A model generated the notes under the pieces. The model saw only the letters and a program-made list of their open reading frames with translations. It did not search any database and had not been told where the DNA came from. This document shows, piece by piece, positions 7,248 to 13,882 of a stretch of DNA of 16,520 nt. The DNA is taken from NCBI GenBank assembly GCA_964445105.1, contig CAYUJS010000042.1, forward strand, positions 1-16,520, read 5' to 3'. The position numbers were made by a program, and so were the translations under genes. The stretch is from CAWBNS01 sp964445105 (GTDB lineage: Bacteria > Chlamydiota > Chlamydiia > Chlamydiales > JAJFMA01). Position 1 is the first letter of the stretch. Each line of letters opens with the position of its first letter.

Positions 7248-8021
7248 GTGCGCCAGAAAGTTATAGCTGGTAATTGGAAGATGTACAAAACAGAGCAGCA
7301 GGCAGCCGCCTACTTGGGCGAGCTGATGCCGCTGGTGAGCGAGACGCCCGATCTTGTCTATCTGGCTGTGCCGTTTACCGCACTTACCTCTTCTGTCAAG
7401 GCTGTTGAGGGCAGTTCGATTATCATCGGTGCGCAAAATATGAATGACGCTACCGAGGGCGCCTACACAGGCGAAATTGCTGGCCGGATGCTCGTCTCCG
7501 CCGGCGCTAAATTTGTGTTGTTAGGCCATTCCGAGCGACGAACCTTTTTTCACGAAGATAACGCTTTCATCAATAAAAAAGTTCTGCGAGCGCTTCAAGA
7601 AGGGATCCAGCCCATTCTTTGCGTGGGGGAGACTCTTGACCAGCGCGAGGCCAACCAAACCACTGAGGTTTTGGAAGGCCAGCTAAAGGCCTGTTTGGAA
7701 GGGGTCACTCCCGAGCAGCTCGCCAAGTTCATCATCGCTTATGAGCCCGTATGGGCTATCGGCACCGGCGAGACCGCCACTACCGAGCAAGCGGAAGAGG
7801 CTCATCGCTCCATCCGCGCAATGATCGGCCAACAATGGTCCTTAGAAGCGGCAGAGCAAGTCATGCTGATCTATGGCGGCTCGGTAAAGCCAAATAACGC
7901 GCCGCAATTCATGGAAAAGCCAGATATCGATGGGCTTTTAGTTGGCGCTGCCGCGCTAAAAGCTGATTCGTTTAGTCAAATCATCAACTATCGCTCTTTT
8001 ATCAAGGGACATGAAGAATGA
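7248..8021 (+). CDS. tpiA: Triosephosphate isomerase
   Basis: A 257-residue (beta/alpha)8-barrel enzyme that interconverts dihydroxyacetone phosphate and glyceraldehyde 3-phosphate in glycolysis and gluconeogenesis. All catalytic parts are present: Asn9 and Lys11 in AGNWKM, His94 in LLGHSERR, Glu166 in AYEPVWAIGTG (whose following residues form the mobile loop 6), and the phosphate-binding YGGSVKPNN (209-217) and GLLVGAAAL (229-237). Length is normal for bacterial TIM. The start is GTG at 7248, supported by AGAGGTGG at a suitable spacing and by alignment of the first strand (KVIAGNWKM), which leaves no room for a longer N-terminus. The stop overlaps the secG start by four bases (ATGA), so the two genes are coupled. 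A terminator-like element sits 90 bases upstream, so the gene presumably has its own promoter, which I could not define. Confidence 0.97.
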   Translation: MRQKVIAGNWKMYKTEQQAAAYLGELMPLVSETPDLVYLAVPFTALTSSVKAVEGSSIIIGAQNMNDATEGAYTGEIAGRMLVSAGAKFVLLGHSERRTFFHEDNAFINKKVLRALQEGIQPILCVGETLDQREANQTTEVLEGQLKACLEGVTPEQLAKFIIAYEPVWAIGTGETATTEQAEEAHRSIRAMIGQQWSLEAAEQVMLIYGGSVKPNNAPQFMEKPDIDGLLVGAAALKADSFSQIINYRSFIKGHEE

Positions 8022-8302
8022 CATTCCTTTACTACTTTTACATCACGCTATTTGTTTTTGTATGCTTTATGCTATGCGGTACTATCCTAGTGCAAGAGAG
8101 TAAAAGCACAGGCTTAGGCGCTTCCTTCGGCGGCGATTCCGGAGATTCCATTTTCGGCACTGCCACAGCAGATATCCTAAAGCGCTTCACCGGCTATCTA
8201 GTGCTGATTTTCTTGGTCTCTTGTGTGATTATCAGCCTATGGACGCAAGCTATGGAGCGTCATCGCGCAGCGCCGCTCACTATCGAGCAGGTTCGGGCTT
8301 AG
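8018..8302 (+). CDS. secG: Protein translocase subunit SecG
   Basis: A 94-residue accessory subunit of the SecYEG channel in the inner membrane. It shows the standard two-helix layout: helix 1 at about 5-25 (YYFYITLFVFVCFMLCGTIL), the conserved cytoplasmic loop LVQESKSTGLGASFGG (24-39) with SGDSIFGTATADILKR, and helix 2 at about 59-76 (GYLVLIFLVSCVIISLW). The C-terminal tail is short and charged. Its ATG overlaps the tpiA stop (ATGA at 8018-8021). The TAG at 8300-8302 overlaps the stop codon of the convergent def gene and is followed at once by a T7 run (8304-8310), which may help termination. The loop motif is what I would expect from chlamydial SecG, though this rests on memory. Confidence 0.9.
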   Translation: MTFLYYFYITLFVFVCFMLCGTILVQESKSTGLGASFGGDSGDSIFGTATADILKRFTGYLVLIFLVSCVIISLWTQAMERHRAAPLTIEQVRA

Positions 8303-8826
8303 GTTTTTTTAGATCTAGCCTTGAGGAGGCGTAACTCTCGATCCAAAAGGCGTCGTTCTTTGGCGCTCACACGGTCGATTGTTAGTACACCGTTAAGATG
8401 ATCGTTCTCGTGCATGGCGATTCTGGCGGCCCATCCTTCGAGGCGCTCTTCCACCTCTTGGCCGTGTTCATCGGTGGCTGTAATCGTGATGGAACAGGGG
8501 CGGTCTATCTCTAAGTAGAGGCCTGGCAGAGAAAAGCACGCTTCCCCATGAGTCCACATCTCGGGACTCGGAGCAGATAGCTTTGGATTTATCCAGGCGC
8601 GCAGCGCGGTATCTGCAGTGCGTTTGCCTTCAGCATCAAGAATGGGGAATCGGCACACAAACACTCGCAGGGCGTACCCCAGCTGCGGGGCCGCCATGCC
8701 CCAGCCATCCCCAGTAGATTCAAACAAATCGGCGATCAGCTGCTGGATCTCGGGAGTAATCTCCTTGATCGGTTCACAATGTTTGCGCAAAACAGGGTCG
8801 CCATATAGGCGCACGGGAAGTTTCAT
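8299..8826 (-). CDS. def: Peptide deformylase
   Basis: A 175-residue metalloenzyme that removes the N-formyl group from nascent proteins. The three family motifs are present: motif 1 GWGMAAPQLG (41-50); motif 2 GEACFSLPG (94-102), with the metal-ligand Cys97; motif 3 HENDHLNG (139-146), with ligands His139 and His143 and catalytic Glu140. Motif 2 reads EACFS where E. coli has EGCLS, and motif 1 has Trp-Gly-Met where Val/Ile-Gly-Leu is usual; the metal ligands are intact, so activity is expected. The start is ATG at 8826, giving the typical MKLPVRLYGDPVLRK opening, with AGGA about nine bases upstream. It converges on secG with overlapping stop codons. A type II-like or divergent deformylase is possible, but the function itself is not in doubt. 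Confidence 0.93.
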   Translation of the reverse strand: MKLPVRLYGDPVLRKHCEPIKEITPEIQQLIADLFESTGDGWGMAAPQLGYALRVFVCRFPILDAEGKRTADTALRAWINPKLSAPSPEMWTHGEACFSLPGLYLEIDRPCSITITATDEHGQEVEERLEGWAARIAMHENDHLNGVLTIDRVSAKERRLLDRELRLLKARSKKT

Positions 8827-8976
8827 CTTACAAAATCCTATTGGTTAGAGCTACGAAGGCTAACATTGGCAACGCTGTTTTGTCAACGCCGTTTCAGGAT
8901 GAACAGCGGCTCGCGCTAAAAAAGAGATCGCCTGGTGCCGGGACAGCCATCGGCCTTATTTTGCTCGTTATGAGCG

Positions 8977-8997
8977 GCAAACTAAGTTTGCTGTCAG
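8977..8997 (+). repeat. 21-base exact repeat, copy 2
   Basis: Identical to 7110-7130. Here the stem can extend outward through G-T pairs (8974-8994). A T6 run follows at 9014-9019. It looks like an intrinsic terminator, but on the plus strand there is no obvious gene ending here, since def runs away on the other strand. Confidence 0.8.
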
Positions 8998-9685
8998 AGC
9001 TGTCTAAGTCGGCTTTTTTAGCGGAAACTGCCACATCTGCGCCTCAATCTCCTTCCCACGGTCCGTTAGAAAAGTAAATGCACAGTCGAGCGATGAGCCC
9101 GTCTTGTTGTGTACGGATTGGTTTTCTTCATCAAAAAACTCTTGGAAGCGGTGACAGTTTTTACTATTTGGCTGTCGAGCTGAAAAATCATTTGTTGGTG
9201 TGCCGTCTTCGTCTCGTAGATTGCGACGATGATCTGGTTTGTATCGGCAACTGTTGTCTTGTGATCGGCGAGCGCACTTTGTGCGTGGTGGCTCTTTGTT
9301 ACTGTTCACAAATTTATTATTGATATTTTTTAATTCTGCTTGTTAGGAGCCTAAATGCTTTTTGAATGAGCCAATCTGCTTCGATATTTTCATTTATTTA
9401 TCCAAATAATTACTGCACTTATATTTAAAGGAGATAGATTTTGTATCTCGTACAGTTGTTTTTTTAAGGATTTAATATTGTATTTGGTGCCTGCTCGCTT
9501 TTGTTCAAGTTCGGTTTTTTTTCTGGCAAGATTCGATTCAGTCTTCGCTTTGTTGTAGGAGACTACCAAGGTTACCTCTTTTTTTACTGATATTGTGGGA
9601 CAGGCCGACTACTTTAGCGATTGTCCCAGTAACTTTGTTGCTACTGATTCTCATATATGGCCGGCCGTCGCGTTGACGCTAGCAA

Positions 9686-9702
9686 GGGACCCCTAGGGTC
9701 CC
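9686..9702. repeat. Perfect GC-rich inverted repeat
   Basis: GGGACCC-CTA-GGGTCCC forms a 7-bp perfect stem with a three-base loop, 20 bases after a GGCCGGCC palindrome (9659-9666). No T-run follows. It stands out in a T-rich gap and could be a transcript end, a protein-binding site or a structural RNA stem. Confidence 0.5.
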
Positions 9703-9816
9703 CCAGTCACTGCGTCTTTATTGATCCCATCCATACAGCGGCTTTTTAGTTATAGTCGATCTTGTTTAATTAAATTTTTGTACATATTTAATTTAAAATA
9801 ATATTTTTATCTTTAT

Positions 9817-9845
9817 TTGATTAATTGTTAAAAATAAAATATATT
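9817..9845 (+). promoter_or_regulatory. Promoter candidate for sucA operon
   Basis: TTGATT (9817-9822), a 17-base spacer, and TATATT (9840-9845) make a good vegetative-sigma promoter in AT-rich DNA. Transcription would start near 9852 and give a leader of about 140 bases before sucA. Confidence 0.5.
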
Positions 9846-9889
9846 TTCTTTTTTTGATAGTAATTGCTGTTTAAAAAGGCTGGTTAGCT

Positions 9890-9910
9890 GCGGACTCGCC
9901 GCTTATTTTT
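9890..9910 (+). terminator. Attenuator-like hairpin in the sucA leader
   Basis: GCGG-ACTCG-CCGC (9890-9902) followed by TTATTTTTT lies between the promoter candidate and sucA. The stem is only 4 bp but all G-C. It could act as a weak terminator or attenuator in the leader. Low confidence. Confidence 0.25.
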
Positions 9911-9990
9911 TGGGGAAATTGCCCTCTTCTCGAAAAATCTTGCTCTCGACTAGAGTACGGTTTTATGACAATTAGTCAGGGCAGGGGAGC

Positions 9991-12726
9991 TTGGCGGCGC
10001 GTATCGGGTTTGAAAATTTTCCGGAAGCAGAACGCTACTACGAGCTGTATCTGGCTGATCCTGTTAGGGTAGATCCCTCTTGGCGCGCCTTGTTTTCTCA
10101 GTGGGACAGGCTGCCTCTAGAGGAGGCTCCTGCTGCAATGCACGTGGAGTCTCGTGGAGATTGGCGCATTTACGAGCTGATTCGCGCCTACCGTTCTTAT
10201 GGGCATCTTTTAGCCAATTGCAATCCCATCGCTACCCAAGAGGCGCAGATTCCGCGCGGACTGCGCTTGGAGACATTTGGCTTCACGCAGCTAGATTGGC
10301 ATGAGGCGTTTCCTACTTATGGACTGCTCGCACAACCCCTCGCGCCGTTAAAAGAGCTGGTGGCGGTTCTGCAGTCGATCTACTGCGGAAAAATTGGCTT
10401 AGAGTACATGGAGCTGCACTCGCCGGACATGGAGCGATGGCTGCAAAGCCAGGTCGAGCCCACCCGTTTTCAGCTAGAGCTCAGCGCCGAAGAGCGGCAT
10501 CAGCTTCTGCATCTGCTGAACAAAGCTGAGCTTTTTGAATCCTTTCTGCACACCAAGTATGTCGGGCAGAAGCGTTTCTCTTTAGAGGGCGGGGAGACCT
10601 TAATTCCTATTTTACAAACCATTATCGAACAGAGCGCCGACAACGGCGCGGAGTCTATTGTAATCGGGATGGCACATCGGGGGCGCCTTAATGTGCTGTG
10701 CAACATCTTGAATAAGTCTTACGGGGAGCTATTCTCTGAGTTTGACGAGGATTATCTCCCCGATTTTTGTGAAGGCAGCGGCGATGTAAAGTACCACAAG
10801 GGTTTTCAGGCAACGGTGTACACAGCCCGAAACCAAAAAGTCCGCATCGACCTTATGCCCAATCCCAGCCACTTGGAATCTGTTGATCCCGTCGTCCAAG
10901 GGCAGGTAAGGGCCCGACAAGTGCTTCTAGAAGAGAGCGGCATTCCAGGCGCAAGAGATAAAGTAGTCCCTTTGCTCATTCACGGGGATGCCTCTATTTC
11001 TGGCCAAGGAGTGGTGTATGAAACTTTACAGCTTTGGCGTTTACCAGGCTATGCTAACGGTGGCACAATTCACTTGGTGATCAATAACCAAATTGGTTTT
11101 ACAACCTTGCCGACAGATTCTCGCTCCACAGAGTATTGTACCGACATTGCCCGCGCATTCGATGCCCCCGTATTCCATGTGAACGCTGAAGATCCTGAAG
11201 GATGCGTTTACGCTACAAAATTAGCCGTTCAGCTACGGCAAAAGTTTCACTGCGATGTATTTATCGAGCTCAATTGTTACCGCAAATATGGCCATAACGA
11301 GTGCGATGAGCCAGCCTTTACACAGCCGTTTGAATACCAACTTATTCGGCAAAAAACGTCCATACGTGGGCTCTATCTCGCGCAGCTGATCTCTCATGGG
11401 GTACTGGAGCGGCAGCTGGTAGAGAAGATGGAAGAGGAATTTCGCCATGCGTTACAAGCTTCACAAGATCAGATCAACGAGGCGAAAGGGAAAAAAGCTA
11501 AGCGTGCAGGCTGCACGCGTTTGCGCTTGTTTGAAGACCAGACTGAACTACTTAAAGTGGTGGAAACGGGCGTAGCAGCGAAAATTTTGCGCGCGGTGGC
11601 CCAGCGTTTTTGCGCCGTGCCCGAGGGTTTCACCCTTCACGCCAAACTCATCAAGCTGCTCGAAGAGCGACTTGCGATGGTGGTTGAGAACGTTGCGGTG
11701 CGCAAACCGATTGACTGGGGAATGGCTGAGCAGCTGGCCATAGCGACGCTCTTGTGGGAGGGCGTACATGTGCGCTTGAGCGGTCAGGACAGCCGTAGAG
11801 GGACTTTTAGTCACCGGCACGCCATGTGGATGGACCAAAAAGAAGCGCGCAAATATTTCCCTTTGAGCTGTCTTAAGCAAGGTCAAGGGCGATTCGATGT
11901 TTTTAACACCCCCCTTTCTGAGTACGCTGCCTTGGGCTTTGAGTACGGTTACAGCATGGCCAATACCAACGCGCTGGTGATATGGGAGGCGCAATTTGGC
12001 GATTTTAGCAACGGCGCCCAGATCACCATCGACCAATACCTTAGCAGCGGTGAGCAAAAGTGGGGGCTGCAAGTGCCGTTGACCCTGTTATTGCCGCACG
12101 GGTACGAGGGACAAGGGCCCGACCATTCATCCGCCCGTATCGAACGTTTTCTGCAGCTTTGCGGAGATGAGAATATGTTTGTTTGCAATCCGAGCACCCC
12201 TGCGCAAATGTTTCATTTGCTGCGCCGACAGGTGCATTCGGGTTGGAAAAAGCCTTTGGTGGTATTTACCCCCAAAAGCCTCTTACGCTACCCAGCATGC
12301 GTCAGTACGTTGGAGGAGTTAGAGCAAGGCCACTTCAATGAAGTTCTGGACGATCCCGGTGCCTTCAAAACGCCAAAAAAAATGGCGCTTTGTTCTGGAC
12401 GTGTCTACTACGATCTTATCGCCGAACGCACAAAACGCAATGCAGAGGAGCTGGTGGTGATCCGTCTTGAGCAGCTCTACCCCATGCCTTTATGCCGGCT
12501 AGCAGAGCTGGTCGACTGCTACAAGACAGTGAAAGAGTATATTTGGGTACAGGAGGAGCCGAGCAATATGGGCGGCTGGAAAGAGGTGCGCCACCACATC
12601 GACGGCCTCTTGCCCAATGGAAAAACGCTGAAGTACTTAGGGCGCCCGTGCAGCGCTTCCCCCTCCGCGGGCTCTTATGCCCTACACAACCGGCAGTACC
12701 AAACCATGATCGAAGCAATTTTTTAA
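9991..12726 (+). CDS. sucA: 2-oxoglutarate dehydrogenase E1 component
   Basis: A 911-residue thiamine-diphosphate enzyme that decarboxylates 2-oxoglutarate and passes the succinyl group to the E2 lipoyl arm (TCA cycle). Landmarks: N-terminal E2-binding region (YYELYLADPVRVDPSWRALF, 17-36); AYRSYGHLLA (66-75); GMAHRGRLNVL (226-236); ThDP/Mg site HGDASISGQGVVYE (331-344) with NNQIGFTT (365-372); YGHNECDEPAFTQP (433-446). In the C-terminal half lie WEAQFGDFSNGAQ, GYEGQGPDHSSARIERFLQL and a final GRPCSASPSAGSY. The length is close to E. coli SucA (933). The start is uncertain: the only start-like codon after the in-frame stop at 9973-9975 is TTG at 9991, and AGGGGAG ends just one base before it. 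An ATG at 9965 is out of frame. The conserved part is intact either way. It is first in a sucA-sucB-lpdA operon, 28 bases ahead of sucB. Confidence 0.95.
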   Translation: MAARIGFENFPEAERYYELYLADPVRVDPSWRALFSQWDRLPLEEAPAAMHVESRGDWRIYELIRAYRSYGHLLANCNPIATQEAQIPRGLRLETFGFTQLDWHEAFPTYGLLAQPLAPLKELVAVLQSIYCGKIGLEYMELHSPDMERWLQSQVEPTRFQLELSAEERHQLLHLLNKAELFESFLHTKYVGQKRFSLEGGETLIPILQTIIEQSADNGAESIVIGMAHRGRLNVLCNILNKSYGELFSEFDEDYLPDFCEGSGDVKYHKGFQATVYTARNQKVRIDLMPNPSHLESVDPVVQGQVRARQVLLEESGIPGARDKVVPLLIHGDASISGQGVVYETLQLWRLPGYANGGTIHLVINNQIGFTTLPTDSRSTEYCTDIARAFDAPVFHVNAEDPEGCVYATKLAVQLRQKFHCDVFIELNCYRKYGHNECDEPAFTQPFEYQLIRQKTSIRGLYLAQLISHGVLERQLVEKMEEEFRHALQASQDQINEAKGKKAKRAGCTRLRLFEDQTELLKVVETGVAAKILRAVAQRFCAVPEGFTLHAKLIKLLEERLAMVVENVAVRKPIDWGMAEQLAIATLLWEGVHVRLSGQDSRRGTFSHRHAMWMDQKEARKYFPLSCLKQGQGRFDVFNTPLSEYAALGFEYGYSMANTNALVIWEAQFGDFSNGAQITIDQYLSSGEQKWGLQVPLTLLLPHGYEGQGPDHSSARIERFLQLCGDENMFVCNPSTPAQMFHLLRRQVHSGWKKPLVVFTPKSLLRYPACVSTLEELEQGHFNEVLDDPGAFKTPKKMALCSGRVYYDLIAERTKRNAEELVVIRLEQLYPMPLCRLAELVDCYKTVKEYIWVQEEPSNMGGWKEVRHHIDGLLPNGKTLKYLGRPCSASPSAGSYALHNRQYQTMIEAIF

Positions 12727-12754
12727 CGAGCGATCTGCGACAATTTGAGGATAT

Positions 12755-13873
12755 ATGCGACACGAACTCAAAGTACCGCGCATGGGCGAATCTATCTCTG
12801 AAGTGGCTATAGGAGAGATTTTCAAGGGGACAGGCTCGCAAATAAAGCGCGATGAAGAAATCCTAGAGCTCGAAACAAACAAAGTGAATCAGCTGATCTG
12901 TGCGCCTGTCGCAGGCATGCTCACTATTACGGTCGAGCGCGAGCAGCTGGTGCGCGTTGGCGATGCCATCGGGTTTATAGAAACCGATGGCCAAGCAGAC
13001 TCTGTAGCGGTTGATCTATCCTTTAAAGAGCAGCCGGCGCCCACCTCTATTCAACCAAAAATGAATTCGGTAAGGAACACCAAGGAAGATTTTCTAACTG
13101 AATTAGCTGCTGCACCCAAAGAGGCGCCAAAGCAAGAAGCTGCCAAGAGTGGTTATACGACAAGCGTTAACGAGCGCGGTGAAGTGCGTCGTAAAATGAC
13201 AAAGATCCGCAAAGTGATCACGCAAAGGCTTGTAGAGGCCCAGCATACTGCCGCCATGCTCACAACTTTTAATGAGGTCGACATGACCGCAATCATGGCG
13301 CTGCGCGTCAACTACCAGGAGTCGTTCCAAAAACAGCACGGTGTAAAGCTGGGCTTTATGTCTTTTTTTGTGAAAGCGTGCGTTTCGGCTTTGCAACTCT
13401 ACCCAGCAGTGAACTCCTTCATCGATGGCGACGAAATCGTGACCAGACATTTTTACGACATCGGCGTGGCTGTCGGCACAGAGAGGGGTGTTATTGTGCC
13501 TGTTGTACGCGATGCAGACCGCCTTTCTTTTGCCCAGGTGGAAAAATCGATTGCTGGGCAAGCAGAAAAAGCCAAAGTGGGTAAGCTTTCTCTAGATGAT
13601 CTAGAAGGCGGTTGTTTTACTGTCACCAACGGGGGCATCTACGGTTCTTTGCTTTCCACTCCTATTCTAAACCCGCCTCAAAGCGGAATCCTAGGCATGC
13701 ATAAAATTGAAAAACGCCCGGTGGTCATTGACGACCAAATTTTGATCCGCCCTATGATGTATTTAGCGCTGAGCTACGACCACCGTATGATCGATGGCAA
13801 AGAGGCTGTGACCTTTTTAGTGCATGTGAAAAATTGCCTCGAAGAACCTTTGCGCCTACTGTTGCAAATTTAA
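12755..13873 (+). CDS. sucB: Dihydrolipoyllysine succinyltransferase E2 component
   Basis: A 372-residue core of the 2-oxoglutarate dehydrogenase complex; it takes the succinyl group from E1 on a lipoyl-lysine and transfers it to CoA. Residues 1-77 form the lipoyl domain (PRMGESISEV; lipoylated Lys43 in ETNKVNQ). Residues about 145-372 are the catalytic domain, with TTFNEVDMT (168-176), GIAVGTERGVIVPVV-like strands, TNGGIYGSLLSTPILNPPQ, and the active-site SYDHRMIDG (His343, Asp347). Between them lies only a flexible Ala/Pro/Lys linker: the peripheral subunit-binding domain that usually docks E3 and E1 is absent, so the protein is shorter than E. coli SucB (405). My recollection is that Chlamydia SucB is equally short. 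ATG at 12755 follows TGAGG. Nine bases separate its stop from lpdA. Confidence 0.94.
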   Translation: MRHELKVPRMGESISEVAIGEIFKGTGSQIKRDEEILELETNKVNQLICAPVAGMLTITVEREQLVRVGDAIGFIETDGQADSVAVDLSFKEQPAPTSIQPKMNSVRNTKEDFLTELAAAPKEAPKQEAAKSGYTTSVNERGEVRRKMTKIRKVITQRLVEAQHTAAMLTTFNEVDMTAIMALRVNYQESFQKQHGVKLGFMSFFVKACVSALQLYPAVNSFIDGDEIVTRHFYDIGVAVGTERGVIVPVVRDADRLSFAQVEKSIAGQAEKAKVGKLSLDDLEGGCFTVTNGGIYGSLLSTPILNPPQSGILGMHKIEKRPVVIDDQILIRPMMYLALSYDHRMIDGKEAVTFLVHVKNCLEEPLRLLLQI

Positions 13874-13882
13874 GGATTCCTG

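Larger units (their letters stand above)
8827..9990. other. Long gap between def and sucA: no convincing gene
   Basis: About 1160 bases. Short frames at 8841-9077 (+), 9078-9323 (+) and 9004-9309 (-) exist, but they start at TTG/GTG without ribosome sites, or lack recognisable protein character, and overlap each other. The left third is of mixed composition with the repeat hairpin at 8977; from about 9310 the DNA becomes T-rich, and 9750-9870 is very AT-rich. Visible structures include a hairpin GAGATA...TATCTC (9431-9449) behind AAAGGAG, a T7 run (9579-9585), GGGACA...TGTCCC (9597-9627), a perfect 7-bp hairpin (9686-9702), and the sucA promoter candidate. The region may hold a degraded gene, a small RNA, or an extended regulatory leader. 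Confidence 0.6.

Noticed and set aside
8841..9077. 78-codon plus-strand frame with TTG start
   Set aside because: It starts in the def upstream region without a ribosome site and runs through the repeat hairpin; the translated sequence looks like non-coding DNA.
9004..9309. 101-codon minus-strand frame with GTG start
   Set aside because: No ribosome site, the frame continues upstream without an ATG to a stop, no hydrophobic core pattern or known motif, and it overlaps other chance frames. It could be a gene remnant but cannot be supported.
9078..9323. 81-codon plus-strand frame, Cys-rich
   Set aside because: No ribosome site; Cys/Leu/Val-rich composition is typical of translated T- and G-rich non-coding DNA.
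9597..9760. Possible insertion element edge or attachment site (palindromes, GGCCGGCC)
   Set aside because: No transposase or integrase fragment, no paired terminal repeats and no target duplication were found.
11548..12072. 174-codon antisense frame within sucA
   Set aside because: Shadow of the strongly conserved sucA coding frame; no motif of its own.
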